A stretch of DNA of 64,000 nucleotides from Ashinkailepas kermadecensis (taxonomy: Eukaryota; Arthropoda; Thecostraca; Neolepadidae): assembly GCA_034440615.1 (NCBI GenBank), contig JAOTOM010005095.1, positions 846,001 to 910,000 of the forward strand. The letters run 5' to 3'. The translations under genes and the position numbers were made by a program. Under the pieces are notes generated by a model. It was not told the origin of the DNA. It made no database searches and worked only from the letters and a program-made list of their open reading frames with translations. Shown one piece after another: positions 22,990 through 35,600 of this stretch (the first letter of the stretch is position 1; every line of letters starts with the position of its first letter).

Positions 22990-23080
22990 AAAAATAAAAT
23001 TGGTCAATGAAGTCAAGAAGGCAAAGATGGTCGGGTCCAGGCGCCACCAAAGGTATAGGAAACTCAGCCCTTGACCTTTC
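22990..23080 (+). repeat. Dispersed repeat shared with 28,270-28,370
   Basis: Both carry GTCAAGA, then CAAAGATGG, then ACCAAAGGTATAGGAAACTC followed by A or CA and GCCC or CCCC. They lie in the same orientation with matching internal spacing. Likely part of a decayed non-autonomous element. Confidence 0.65.
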
Positions 23081-23699
23081 CTCGGGGAAGGAAAAGATTA
23101 CAGGCACTGACAGATTCGCAGTAAAAATTGTTCCTGTTGCGACAAACCCGCGGTCGGGCTTGAACACGGGAACAAACTCGACAGGACCTTCCGTAGGGAG
23201 GCTGTCCCAACTCACCCACCTCAGCTGTCGCGTAGGTGCCCTTCTCAGGGCGCTTACGGGAAGCTTCGCCCCTCGCGTGACGTAGATCACCCGGCCTCCA
23301 AGTAGGCTAGCTTTCCGAATTCGCAGACGTAGCTTCCCTCCCACTCCCTCCAGGCCTAGCGGCGCTCTCGGGCGTCGTCGGAAAACCGAGTCTTGCCGGC
23401 GGCCAGCTCGTCACTGTTTTGTGTCCCATCCCTCCCTATAGGTTAGAGTCGGTCAGAGGTCTCTTTCTGGGCCAAAGGATAGCGTTAACCTACTGCGCCC
23501 GCCTCTGACCGACTGATCCCATCCCTCCAACTCTGTGTCTTTCTCCACCTTTCCACCACAGTTCTTTTCACCCATTCCTTGTAGCACCCCTTCAGGGTGC
23601 CTATCTTGTCTGCTCCCCTTTTGTATGCCCTTCACACAATACACCCCACACCATTCCCCTGCCCAGGACGCCCGAGAGTCCCTCGTCCCCCTCGGATGG

Positions 23700-24600
23700 T
23701 GGTGGACGCCGGCCCCGGCCAGGAGCCCGTCTGTCCCTTCCCCGTACCTACCGCAAGGAGAGTCCTTTGTGATCCTAACAAGGAAGGAGAGATCATGGGC
23801 CAGAACTTCCCCGCTCGCCATAGGGTGAGAAACCGACCTCTGGACCGGCGGAGTGGCCCCCGCCAAAGTCCTCCGCTCGTGGTCCCTGCTCGTCCGCGTG
23901 AGGGAGGCGTCCCAGGCCCGGGCCCCCCTAAATATGAACCAATTCCTCGGTGCCAACACCGCGGTGGAAATGGCCGACAAGCTTAACATGGCCTTCGTCG
24001 CGGCATACGCCCCAGAACTGACTGACATATCCGATGAGGAGCTCCTCACCGAGCTAGCACCACAGAGTATGCGAGACTACCCACCTCCGCCGCCGCTCCC
24101 GCCGCCGCTCCCGCCCTGAAGCCAAGCTTCAGGACCATCACCCCGCCACCCATATCATGGCGAGCTACCTTCGAATACCGCTCCGCACGTGGATCCCGCC
24201 CCCAGCCCGCTGCACCTTTTGCCAGCGATTTGGGCACTTAAGCAGGGTCTGTTGTCCCAGGGTGTGCCAATACCAATGTGTGGGCGTTGTGCCTAGGGCC
24301 ACCCAACGGACGCCTGCGCGACCGACGAACCCTGCTGCGCGGCCTGTCAGGGACCGCACCCGGATTCCTCTCCTCGGTGCTGGCGGTCTCTGGCTCGACA
24401 CCAAAGACCGCCAGCAGCGCCGCCTCGACACACTAGCCCTCCGTCTCCCAAACCACCGGTGGTGTGGGCCCGACCCTGTTCGGCCCCCTGTGGCCTATCC
24501 CAGCCGAGGCGGCCGCTCGCCCTTCGTCCCTCCGGTCCCGGCCCTCTGGACACAAAATCGATCACTATCCAATGGTAGAACCCCACACCGCGCATTTCTC
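23700..24600 (+). pseudogene. LINE ORF1 (gag-like) with CCHC zinc knuckle
   Basis: Reconstructed across frames. LRSWSLLVRVREASQARAPL and MNQFLGANTAVEMADKLNMA lead to APELTDISDEELLTELAP (about 24,011-24,064). Then FRTITPPPISWRATFEYRSA, in another frame, leads into CTFCQRFGHLSRVC (24,213-24,254), a CX2CX4HX4C zinc knuckle. A second Cys/His cluster ACATDEPCCAACQGPHPD follows near 24,313. This is the architecture of the nucleic-acid-binding ORF1 proteins of I and Jockey type LINEs. At least two frameshifts break it. Confidence 0.75.
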
Positions 24601-24617
24601 CAACTCACCATTAACCA

Positions 24618-25499
24618 ATGCCACATTGCTACATCACAGAACCCACAGCCGTCGCAGAACACATCGCCACTTATTACTCTGACATATTCAACACCCAGTA
24701 CTCACAGCACACCACCAGATTCCTTCACAACACTTTTGTCACCTATGACTTTGGCTCCGACAACTCCGAACCCTACAACGCCCCCTTTACTCTTTATGAA
24801 CTAAGTTTATCACCCTCCAAGGCAACCAACACTGCTGTTGGCCCGGATCAATTGGCATGCCACTTTTTTCCAAATTTATCTGACTCCGGTAAAGACAGCC
24901 ACCTTTCTGCGCTAAATCAACAATAGACTGACGGTACTTTTCCATCCTCTTGGTCTTCTTGCACTATCATCTCTATCGATAAACCTCGCAAACCTCGACA
25001 CGTCTCTTTTAGCTATCGCCCTATCTCTCTCAATAGTTATGCATGGAAAATCTTTGAGAGCATGGTTAATGGATGAATCAGAGTTTATGTTGAAAATAAC
25101 CAAATTCTTTCTCCTTTTCAAAGTGGCTTTCGGCCAAGACCGCTGATAATCTAATCAAAATTGTCGACTAAATGCAGCGTGGATTCGGGAAAATCGAAAT
25201 CATCACCTTTTTCCTAGACCTATATTCCGAGTTTGATAAAGTGCACAGTTCTGCCCTTCGAATTAGATTACACAGAATTGGCATCAAGTACAGAATGGCC
25301 ACCTTCATCGCCAATTTTCTCCACAATCGCTCTTTCACCGTTCGTTGCGGCAACGTCCATTTCCGGTCCCACACCCCCAATCAAGGCGTCCCGCAAGGCA
25401 GCCTCTTATCCCCAACCCTATTCCCAATTGTGATCAACGATGCATTGGACCAACTTCCCCTGTTTGCTCCCTGTCTAAAATATAATCTGTACGCCGATG
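24618..25499 (+). pseudogene. LINE reverse transcriptase, truncated at YADD
   Basis: The N-terminal RT region reads TEPTAVAEHIATYYSDIFNT and, after stops and shifts, FSYRPISLNSYAWKIFESMV, then QSGFRP, FFLDLYSEFDKVHSSALRIR (about 25,208-25,265) and TPNQGVPQGSLLSPTLFPIV (about 25,370). It ends with NLYAD at 25,484-25,498, the start of the catalytic box. The next residues are replaced by an inserted SINE. Several internal stops make it non-functional. Divergence from the LINE at 5.7-10.3 kb shows that a different family is involved. Confidence 0.82.
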
Positions 25500-25560
25500 G
25501 TGGTTATTGGTTTTTACGACACGTCGACCGTTGAGTCATATAGCGTCGCCAATCTCTCAC
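25500..25560 (-). mobile_element. SINE-A, 5'-truncated copy inside LINE RT
   Basis: Reverse complement of the SINE-A body and tail: CGTGTCGTAAAAACCAATAA on minus, preceded by ATATGACTCAACGGTCGA. Candidate flanking duplication CTGTACGCCGATG (25,487-25,499) and CTGTACGCGTG (25,562-25,572) is imperfect. It splits the catalytic YADD box of the LINE. Confidence 0.75.
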
Positions 25561-25689
25561 GCTGTACGCGTGTACGTATTTCTCGTCGTGGTCTTTTCAA
25601 TGGTTCCCATCTCGATGCCGTGGAAATGCTCTTTCTGTCGTCTCATTTGCTCGCACAGGTGGCCGACCTGCACCACATCTCACTTATCT

Positions 25690-26908
25690 TTCATTACCAT
25701 CACAGTCGACACATGCACACACAACATATTTCACAAAGCTGCATAGTGGTACAGATGGCTCAGATACAGAGAAATAATAGCGTAGAATACGGATCTGGGC
25801 CGTGACGCATCTCGCCATGCACATTTCTTCATGTACACGATCTCGCATCTCATCAGTGATACCATTGGTCGCAGACTTAGCACATTGATACAGCAGTCTC
25901 ATATCAGTGCTTGGGCCCTGCTCCGTGATGGCAGCTCTGGAAAATCCTCACACGTTACTGCAGCAAACGCAACATCTAGCTTGTGGACATCTCCTGCAAT
26001 ACATCTTCAGATTGGCCCAGAGAACATACTGGGCCCAGCTGTTTCCGTCCAGCAGGCCAAATAGAGCTGGATAGGGCAATTCCGCCTGGTGGCACAAGCA
26101 AATAATCGACCCACAGGTCGCCCCATCAGTTGTTCAAAATGTGCCATCTATCCCCCCTCCACCAAACAACCCGGTTTGTGCCATCACCACCAATCAAGGC
26201 AATGTTTTGCGCACCTACCATACGACCATGCAGAATATCTTGGAGCTTTTGCGCGACAATGTATCCGGTGTACTTTCCGTCACACGCAAAATGACCTACA
26301 TGCACATCTCCGGGATGCATATTTACCGAGACATGGTGTACACTCATCTTTTCGTACGACATACGATCCGATTTGACAATGCCCTCCCCTCTCTTATGGT
26401 CGTCACGGCTATCACAAAATACAGCATACAATCCTTCGCCATATCATATACTTCATCTATTCTACATTTTGTGCTCACATCAATAGTTTTTTGCACTTTC
26501 GATTTCGTGATTACACCCACAATTCTTCTCCTAAAGCGACAGAAACGATGCCAGTATTTTAGGCGCCTTTCTTGTACCGGTATCGGTAGCGCCCAGTGTC
26601 TCCGCAACGGCAGTCAGATTTAGTGGTTTGCTTCTCTTTGGTAAGTGCCAATAATGCATGGCATACTCATCTGATTCATCGGCAGATTCTTCGGGCATAT
26701 TATCATGTTCTTGCTGCCGAGACTGCTCGTCTGTTGAGCCGGATTCGACTCGGGGAGCGCGTGCCATTGACTGTGCTGCTATGTTTCTCCATTTCAGCAA
26801 CGTCGCTCGATCAACGCAACCTATAAACTGCAGCTTTGGTTCTCTTTGGTCCTCAAAAAATGTACCCGCATCGTCGAAATGTTCACTAAACATGTCGACG
26901 ACGTACAT
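25690..26908 (-). pseudogene. Decayed ORF of an arthropod repeat-family protein
   Basis: Reading on minus and shifting frame, the pieces run in order from 26,908. First an acidic N-terminal half contains SKPLNLTAVAETLGATDTGT. Next comes a segment with HVGHFACDGKYTGYI and IALIGGDGTNRVVWWRGDRW. Last is GPSMFSGPI followed by a run that ends near 25,690. From memory, the pattern ACDRTG...SDRAA, then GCDGT...NTG, then GP..FSGPIG belongs to a large family of uncharacterised repetitive proteins in arthropods and cnidarians, suspected to be transposon-derived. The match is by motif order only. Multiple frameshifts are present. No terminal repeats were identified. Confidence 0.4.
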
Positions 26909-27641
26909 TTTGGCTTGTAGGCTCCACCAATACTTCAGCGATCTTAATGCTTATAATCTATTAGATTCTAAGGATATCTTGCTGTGCAAAATGTTTAGGA
27001 GAAGATGAAAGCTCACCGTGTATTCTGCTAATATCTGCAAATTTGCTATTGAAATGCTTACACTTAGACAGTGATGGCCACCAGTTCGCACCCATATGCT
27101 TGAAAAAAAAATTGCGAGCAAATTTAGTTTACCATCCAATAATTAATATAGTCGTCAATATTACATGTTGTACATGTGTCAATATTGCCACAATATCGGC
27201 CAATGCAAAGTGTGGAGCGAGACGTCTGACACTGGCGCCATCTATGAATAAAACCTGAACTATGCAAAGGCTTCATTTAAAAGATAATTTTCGGTGTCAG
27301 TGGATCACGGAAATGCACTGATTCTGCTGTCAAGTGAATCTCCATTCGCCAAGCTATAATAAACAAAATCCCTAGTTTAAGCTATATTTTGCTTCTATTG
27401 GTAACCACAGCTCAAAATGTGTGAAAAATCCAGGATTTTAAAACTTTCAATCGATCCCTGCGGCCAAAGAAAATTCGAAAAAGTTAAGAAAATGTTGATA
27501 TTCGGAATCAGCATCAAAAACTATCAGAATAATGGGAGTTAGCAAAAAAATTCGAAAACAAAGTATAAAAAGATCACCCTACTGCGCAGGTCAGATTATG
27601 ACTTGACGGATTTTCGCACATGTGTGTCTAAGCAGCGTAAA
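26909..27641. other. Unassigned spacer
   Basis: AT-rich, no recognisable gene, RNA or repeat. Confidence 0.5.
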
Positions 27642-27693
27642 GTTAGTTATTAGGGTTTAGGGGCGCGTCCACTGCAGTGGCCATGCAGCACCC
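27642..27693 (-). mobile_element. Ultra-short hairpin retroposon, copy 3
   Basis: On minus: GGGTGC stem, loop with CATGGCCACTGCAGTGGA, GCGCCC stem, CTAAACCCTAATAACTAAC tail. This is the most diverged copy in the stem, but the loop contains a compensating local palindrome (CCACTGCAGTGG). No clear target duplication. Confidence 0.68.
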
Positions 27694-28076
27694 ATAATGC
27701 AACCCAATTTTGATACCAAAGTATCCAAGCGGAAATTAATCGAAGCGGCGCAATATATCATGCATGACATCATTTTACCACATACCATGTCATGAGCGGC
27801 AGACATTCGGGCCGCAATGTAAATACTGACCGTCTTCTTGGTGAGTTTGCCGATGTTTTTCTGGGAATTATAAGTCGGAATGCTGTATTTTTTCCATGAT
27901 ATTTCCTGCAACTTAATCATATGCACATGCAAAATATATCGCCGTCTAGCTTATTCTGAATCAAAATTACTTGATGACATTATCATTCGCTCAGTTACTA
28001 TCAAAATGATTGCGGGGCATCGAGCTTTTGGGATGGATTACTTCCATGAAACGTTCATTGAGGAAGCACTAGGTGC
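27694..28076. other. Unassigned spacer
   Basis: No gene seen. It ends with the left target duplication GAAGCACTAGGTGC of the small retroposon that follows. Confidence 0.5.
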
Positions 28077-28133
28077 TGGGCGCGAATGATCAATTCTGGT
28101 CGAAGCGCCCTAAAGCCCAAATAACTAACTAAC
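28077..28133 (+). mobile_element. Ultra-short hairpin retroposon, copy 4, with perfect target duplication
   Basis: 57 bp: TGGGCGC stem, loop with ATGATCAATTCTGGTCGAA, GCGCCC stem, TAAAGCCCAAATAAC then (TAAC)2. It is flanked on both sides by the identical 14-mer GAAGCACTAGGTGC (28,063-28,076 and 28,134-28,147). This pair defines both ends of the element to the base. Confidence 0.88.
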
Positions 28134-28269
28134 GAAGCACTAGGTGCCAAAAATGCTTGTGAGAGAACGTGTCCCCCGGGGAGCCACCACAACGCCGGAC
28201 AGGCAAGCTGTAGCATGGGTGGAGAAGTTTGGGTTATTAGTGCTGCCAAATTTGTTGGTGGGGCCCACC

Positions 28270-28541
28270 TCGTAGGATCCCATGTTAAGAAAGCAAAAAG
28301 TTGGTGGGTCAAGACAAAGATGGTGTGGCTCAGCTCCAACCAAAGGTATAGGAAACTCCACCCCTGAGATGTAGCATTCCGAGCCAGAGCCTCTTAGCAA
28401 CCAAAAATACACTAGATCAAGCGATAAATTTTGAGATATTCACTACGCAAAATCCTACATTTTCGTCCTTTCTTCATTTTCTATATTTCTTCTTTCATAT
28501 CTTGTCCGTATCCCCTTAGGAAAATCCTGGCTGCGCCACTG
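28270..28541 (+). mobile_element. MITE-like element with GGCGCAGCC-type termini, copy 1
   Basis: The right end ATCCTGGCTGCGCCACTG matches ATCCTGGCTGCACCACTG at 47,718-47,735 and resembles CGGTTGCGCCAATG at 51,790-51,803. Complementary sequence (AGAGGCGCAGC, AAGCACAGCC) lies at the left end of the other two copies. The first 100 bp is the block shared with 22,990-23,080. No coding capacity. Confidence 0.55.
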
Positions 28542-28799
28542 CTCCGATCCATAGCTTAATGCGAAGCCCAAGTCCTCCCGAGTTGCCAAAATTGTAAAGA
28601 GCAGTACAGTCGTAAGCATATGTCTTGCCAGTCTTTTTCTTTTTTATCCCTTTTAATGTTTCAGAGACATGCATTTTTTTGTTAATTTAGCGTAGACAAT
28701 CCAAAACCAATGACGTCATTTGCGCAGTCTTGCTCCCGCAAAAAGCTTCCTATTTCGGCTGTAGGATGACACCCGCCTGGGTTGCTGTAATGCTTTTAT

Positions 28800-30190
28800 G
28801 TTCGCAAATCCAATCGTTGACCTATCACTATGGGGTATTGTCGCTATGACGCCATCAATACAAGTATGTTTAATCGCTTGTTGAACACCCGACGAAATCA
28901 GTTTCGGCATCTTTGCAAAAATGCTTTCCGGTTCAGAGGGGAAGTGTACTCCGACTCCGAACCTTATAAGTCAGTTTCCCACTCTGCTGACGAAAACAAC
29001 TGTATCAGAGCAGCCACAGGTACCCTCAGCGCCACACCAATAGCCAGTCTTCTAGTGGACTCAAACACGACTCCACTCCACTTGAGGACACAACGGCTGT
29101 GCCGCTACCACATTAAAATAAACTCCATTAAACATCATCCGGCACAGCGCTGGTTTAAGACTGACATACACAAGAGACGATTTAGGCGTAATCTTCCACC
29201 GTATAGCATTCAAATGGCCACGGCTCTCCCAGATCTTAACCTCACCATGCCAATCACTGCAGCTCGATCGCCCACTAGGCCATTCTGGACACTCAGTCAA
29301 CAAAAGATCGAGTACTTGCTCTCGGAAAAAAAATCGACTATCACATCGGCTGAAATTTTTGGCACTTTCCACAAGTTCGCCGATGACAACAATCACAAAG
29401 CACTCGTATTCACGGATGGGTCGAAACAAAAGGCTAAGGTAGGCATCGTCATCACTAGACCGGGCCTTAGGCTCTCCAAGCGGCCACCGAATAACTTCTC
29501 CATCTACTCCGCTGAAGGCCATTCTGGCAGCTGTCTCCATTCTCATGAGTCGTAAAGCTAGAGACGTAGTAATTTGCTCAGATTCCAAATCTGTCCTTCA
29601 GTCAATTAGCAACACCCACGACTGTCCAGATCAAGTCATTGACATAAATGCAACAAATCGTGGCCCATAACGTAAGCATGAATTTTTCCTCCTCTGGATT
29701 CTGGGCCACGCCAACATCCCAGGTAACGGAGAAGCAGACCGGCTCGCAAAGCAAGCCTTAGCATTGAACACTTACCCAAGTATGGAATATTCGGCAGGCG
29801 AATGCAAAGCACTTCTACAACGCCACATTCGCCAGCATCACCAGAACACATGCACATAACACAACTCAACACAACACAAATCCAACCACACCCACGCCAT
29901 CAAACCAACGGTAGGAACGTGGAGCACATCAAATCAACCGCACCGACAAAAAGAGGTCATCCTCACTAGACTAAGAACTAGTTGCACAAAACTAACACAA
30001 CCTTAACTAGAGGGTGACCAATATGCAACACCTCACTGCAACGCCTGCAACACCGCATTAAGCATAGGCCACATCCTGCTAGACTATAGTAGCTTTAACT
30101 CTCGAAGACAACCACTTTAAGCCTGCTGCTAAAAAGAGGGCATCACCCTGTCGCTTCAATCACTTCTGGGTGGCAAGCACCCAGCACTTC
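28800..30190 (+). pseudogene. LINE ORF2 tail: RT C-terminus, RNase H, Cys/His array
   Basis: RAATGTLSATPIASLLVDSN (about 29,007-29,066) and LHLRTQRLCRYHIK are the RT connection region of I-type LINEs. RNase H follows: LVFTDGSKQKAKVGIVITRP (about 29,405), YSAE (29,509), VVICSDSKSVLQSI (about 29,567), WILGHANIPGNGEADRLAKQ (about 29,696). Then come TRLRTSCTKL and a CNACNTALSIGHILLD Cys/His tail near 30,037-30,085. Several stops and a frameshift near 29,505-29,560 break it. It could be the displaced 3' half of the LINE at 23.4-25.5 kb, since the RT of that copy stops where this begins to be recognisable. About 130 residues between them are not accounted for. Confidence 0.82.
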
Positions 30191-31110
<920 letters not shown>

Positions 31111-31199
31111 TTTGCTTGCAAAACACACTCGCTTTAAAGGCGGCGCAGATGGCCTTCACGGTCCGGCACGCCTAAAAAAATCACTCTCCACCCCCTCTG

Positions 31200-31560
31200 C
31201 TAAAGACTGTAGTCAAAGATGTGAGGCTGTGTGCTCGTGCCCGGACAAACTTTCGCATCAAGTGTCCGACTGTGTAGTGCCATGCCTGCAAGTGGTGACT
31301 CTGAAACGTGAACAATTCTGGACAAACAGCACGTCGCCGTTGCGCACCAGAGCGAGGTTGTCCGAGTCGAGATGTCGGTTTTTGACGTGGCCGATGTTGA
31401 CACGGATTTGCATGTGTGACAACCTGATGCCGGATGCGGATATTACGGTTCGGTCGCTATGTTTCGCAAAGCACTGGATGACCTTCCCCGCAACAATTGC
31501 GTCTGTTCAAGTATTTGGCCGTGACCTCGCCGCTGGCAGTCGACTGCTACAACCAACTGA
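31200..31560 (+). repeat. Dispersed repeat of about 360-400 bp, copy 1 of 2
   Basis: Aligns along its length with the reverse complement of 40,690-41,095: for example ATCAAGTGTCCGACTGTG (31,258) and GATGCGGATATTACGG, CTATGTTTCGCAAAGC. In the 40-kb copy the first part has an open frame (LDADIAAQATMFRKALAKLP), so the family may derive from a coding element. I do not recognise the product. Confidence 0.7.
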
Positions 31561-31831
31561 AGGGTGGCTTGCAGAGGAGACGGCAGCTAACGCCGGCCGC
31601 TAAGCTAAAATAAATCCGGTTTCCACCAACTGATTAGCACCAGTGTGTGTCACGGCGAAGGCTTTGGCGAATTTCACATTATCACCGTGGACCTCGTAGA
31701 AAGTCACATCAACTTCACATCGAATGGACGGACCCTTGCCTTGTGCTTTCCTGCGGTCTTCTAACCAAAATTGAACATTTAACCGCCCCTGAACATCCGC
31801 AGGATGACGTTCTCGACACATGCGCCTAGAT
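31561..31831. other. Unassigned spacer
   Basis: No recognised feature. Confidence 0.4.
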
Positions 31832-34800
31832 CAGTGGTGTACCGAAGGGGCTGTGCCCCTGGGAGGCTGTGGGCCCCCAAGAAATGCACCGGGGTTCGGA
31901 AAAATTGCGCTAGGCGCCATAAAAATCCAGCTGGGGCCCCTAGAAAGCGCATTGGGGTCCCTGAAAATCACATGGGGCCCAAAAAGTGCAACAGGGGTCT
32001 CTGAAAATGACGCTGGAAGTCACAAAATCGCACCAAGGCCCATGGAAATCACATGGCGGCCCCAAAAATAGCACGGGGCCCCCCAAAATCGCCTTGGGAA
32101 CCCCTAAAAGCCGCGCATGGCCCCGGAAAATGACGTTGATGACCCCATTGGGGCCCAAAAAGCCGCGCAGGGGCCCCTGAAAACGACGCTTGGGCCCGCA
32201 AAAGTTGCGCAAGGACCCCTAAAAATGACGCTGGCGCCCCAAAATCGCACCAAGGCCCCTGAAAATCACACTGGGGCCGAAAAATCGCACTGGGGCATCT
32301 ATAAATCACACTGGGGCCCCAAAAAGCCGCACAGGGGCACCATGTAAATAACGCTGTGACCCCAAAGATAACACTGGCCCCTAAAAATCACATTGGGGGC
32401 CCCATAAACTCGCAAATGGCCCCCGCAAACGACGCTGAGGCCCAAAAAATCGCACGGGCCCCTAAAATCACATTGGGGCCAAAAAACTCGCACAGAGGCC
32501 CCGGAAAATGTCACTGGGGACCCCAAAAATCGCACCAAGGCCCCTAAAAATCACATTGTGGGCCCAAAAAATCGCATTGGGGGCCCTAAAAGTCACGCAG
32601 GGGCCCCGGAAAATGACACTGGTGGCCCCAAAGATAGCACGGGGCCTCTAAAAATAACATTGGGCCCAAAAAGTCGCGCAGGTGCCCCTGAAAACGACGC
32701 TTGGTCCCCAAATGTCGCGCATGGACCCCTAAAAATGACGCTGGGACCCACAAAATCGCACCAAGGCCCCTGAAGATCACATTGGGGCCCCAAAAATCGC
32801 ACAGGGGCACCTAAAAATCACACTGGGGCCCCAAAAAGCCGCACAGGGGCATCATGTAAATGACGCTGGGACCCAAAAGATAACACGGAGCCCCTAAAAA
32901 TCACATTTGGGGCCCACAAACACGCGAAGGGCCCCTGCAAACGACGCTGAGGCCCCAACAAAATGCACGGGCCCCTAAAATCACATTGGGAGCCCAAAAA
33001 AATTCGCATAGGGGCCACTGAAAATGTAACTGGGGCCCCAAAAACCGCACGAAGGCCCATGAAAATTACATTGTGGGCCCAAAAAATCGCTCCGTGACCC
33101 ATAAAAATGAAACGGGGCTCCAAAAAGTGGACAGGGCTCCTGAAAATACCGTTGAGCCAAAAAAAAGCGCACCGGCCCCCTATAAATCGTATTGGGGGCC
33201 CAAAAAGTCGTACAGGGGCCCTGAACATGTGTTGGGCCCCAAAAATCCCACGAAGGCCCCTGGAAATCACTTTGGGGCTAAAAAATCGTTTTCGGGCCCT
33301 TAAAATTACACTGGGGCTCCAAAAAGTGGAACCGGGCCCCTAAGAACAACACTGACCCCTCCCCATGAAAACGCACCGGGGCCCATACAAATCATATTGG
33401 GTCCCAAAAAAGTCGCGCGGGGGCCCTGAAAATGACACTGGGGGCCCAAAAAATTAAATCCTGAAAATCACATTGAGGTCCCCAAAATCGTTCCGGGCCC
33501 CTAAAAATGACGTTGGGGCCTCAAAATATCGGGTCGGGGCCCCTAGCAATCACGCTGTGGGCCCAAGTAGTCTCGCCGGGGCCGATGAAAATAACCTGGG
33601 GCCCAAAAAGACGGGCCGGGCCCATCAAAACCACACTGGGCCCAATTACTCGGGCCGGGGCCCCTGAATATCGCGTTGGGGCCCTAACAAAGTCGGACCG
33701 AAGCCCTTGAAAATTACGCTCGGGCCTCAAAGGCTCGCATCTGGGCCCCTGAAATCACGCTGGGGCCAAATATCGTGCCGGGGTTCAAGAATATCACGAG
33801 GGGTCCAAAAGATCGGTTCGAGGCCCCTGCAAATCACTCTGAGCTTGGGGGTATCAAAAGGTCTCGCTCGGGCCCTTGAAAATCAGCTATGGGCACGACA
33901 GGTCACACCTGGGCCACAAACGTCTCATAGGGACCATCCCAAAAATGAAGCCGGGGCAACGACAAAAACAGTCCGGACATGGACAATCACTCTGAGGTCC
34001 CAACAATCGCTCCAAAGCCCCAAAACTTGTTCGGTCCCAAGACGTGTCGTGACCGCGAAAACTCGCGCTAGGGATCCCAACAAGTGACCACAGGGCCCAC
34101 AAAAATCGCACTTAGAGCCAAAAAAATTCACGCCGTTGCTCTTGAAAATCTCACTGGGGGCAAAAAAGTAGCACCGGAGTCCCACAAGTCGCAGCTGGCT
34201 TCCCAAAAATTAATTCCTACTCGGAATGTCACTCACACTGGGAGCCCGAAGAATCGTACCGGGACGAAAAAATATCGTTATTTTTACCAAAAAATAGAGC
34301 TCGACCGCAAAAATCACAAGGGGACTCCATCTAATCGACCCGAGCACCGGAAAATTCAGAACAGGTCCCGAAAGAAAATTATCCGAAAGGCCTTTCCACT
34401 GCGGAGGGTGCCATCAGCTGAAAACAAAAAAACTCCTTGAGCAGCCACAGTGGCGTACCAAAGAGGAAAATGCCCTCTCCTGATGGGGCGGGCTGCCAAG
34501 AATCGCGACGTGTACCAAAATAGCGCTAGGGCCGAATAAATTAATTCGCATCTTAATTAATTCTAGGCCACCAGAATTCGCGTCTCTAAATAAATAGAGC
34601 GGGCACAAAAAAAAAACTCGTACCGGGACCGCGAAAATTTGCGCCTGGGCCCACCAAAACCGCGCTGGAGCTCAGCTAATTGCAACGCGCCCCGCGAGCT
34701 CGTGCCAAGCACCCCAAATATCGTACTCGGGACCCAAATTCCTGTCGGTAGTACAAAAATCCAAGTCCGGGAATCAACCTATTCCCATTTGCAAGCACAG

Positions 34801-35600
34801 CGTGACTCCAAAAATCATATCGGGACTCGACAAAGATCAAGCAGAGGCCCTCCAAAATAAGGAGAGATTCCGAAAAATGAACGCCCGATCCAGGAAAATC
34901 GCTCCGGATCCAAAACATGCCACCAGATGCCTTCAAAAATCGCGTAGGCCCCCCCCCCCCCCCCTCCCAAAAAAAACGTACCGGAGCTCGACAAATCGCA
35001 GCGAGACCTAAAAATATGGCGCCGGTGCCCGAAAGATCAGGCTGGAACTCGGACTCTAAAAATTCAAAAGAAGTCACCAAAAATTGCGTCGAGCCCAGAA
35101 AACTGGCTTCGGGTCCCCCTGGAACCAAGCGCATGGGCCAGAAAAGTCGCGTTGGAACCCCGATAAATTATACCGGGCCTCCCAAAATCGTGCTGGGTTC
35201 CCACAAATGTGCGATCAGGAGCCCCAAATAAACACGGCGGGACCCCAAGAGCACAACGAGAGGCCGAAAATGCACCAGGCCCTCCAAAGCGTGCCTAGTC
35301 TCGCAAAAAGCGGCATGGCCTTAAAACATGCGTTGCAGCTCTAAATAAACACACAGGTGATATTTTTTTTAAAACGCGACCCTGAAGGCACACCGGGTCC
35401 ATGAGACCGCATTGGGTCTCAAAAACAGGCTGGGGGTCCTCAAAAAGCGACATGATCCTAAAGAAGGAACAAAAAGACCGAACACTAAATAAACACATCG
35501 GGGTCTTCGAAAACACGCCGATAGCTAAAAAATATCGTTGGTGCACAAAAAAAAACTAAGAAGGAGCCGTGGTCTCAAACGTGTGCCGGGCCCCTAGCAA
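31832..35600 (+). repeat. 3.8-kb degenerate GGGGCCCC/AAAATCGCAC array with two heads
   Basis: Begins with TCAGTGGTGTACCGAAGGGG and GAGGCTGTGGGCCCCC, the same head as the minus-strand copy at 21,480. It then runs as monomers of about 21-23 bp alternating CCTGAAAATCACACTGGGG-like and CCAAAAATCGCACAGGGG-like units, so the higher-order period is roughly 43 bp. A second head, CAGTGGCGTACCAAAGAGG, lies at 34,447, meaning that two tandem elements are joined. Regularity falls steadily to the right and is nearly lost past 35,000. The numerous GPKN- and FLGPQCDF-type frames are by-products. Confidence 0.85.

Larger units (their letters stand above)
23440..25499 (+). mobile_element. Second LINE, 5' half, endonuclease deleted
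   Basis: Holds a 5' leader, a gag-like ORF1 with a CCHC knuckle, then an RT domain that begins directly after ORF1. The endonuclease domain expected between ORF1 and RT is missing, so the copy has an internal deletion near 24,560-24,620. RT stops at the catalytic YAD, where a SINE-A is inserted. The leader contains a 12-bp inverted repeat, GTCGGTCAGAGG (23,448) with its complement at 23,502. The 3' half may be the LINE tail at 28.8-30.2 kb, but that is an inference. Confidence 0.82.
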
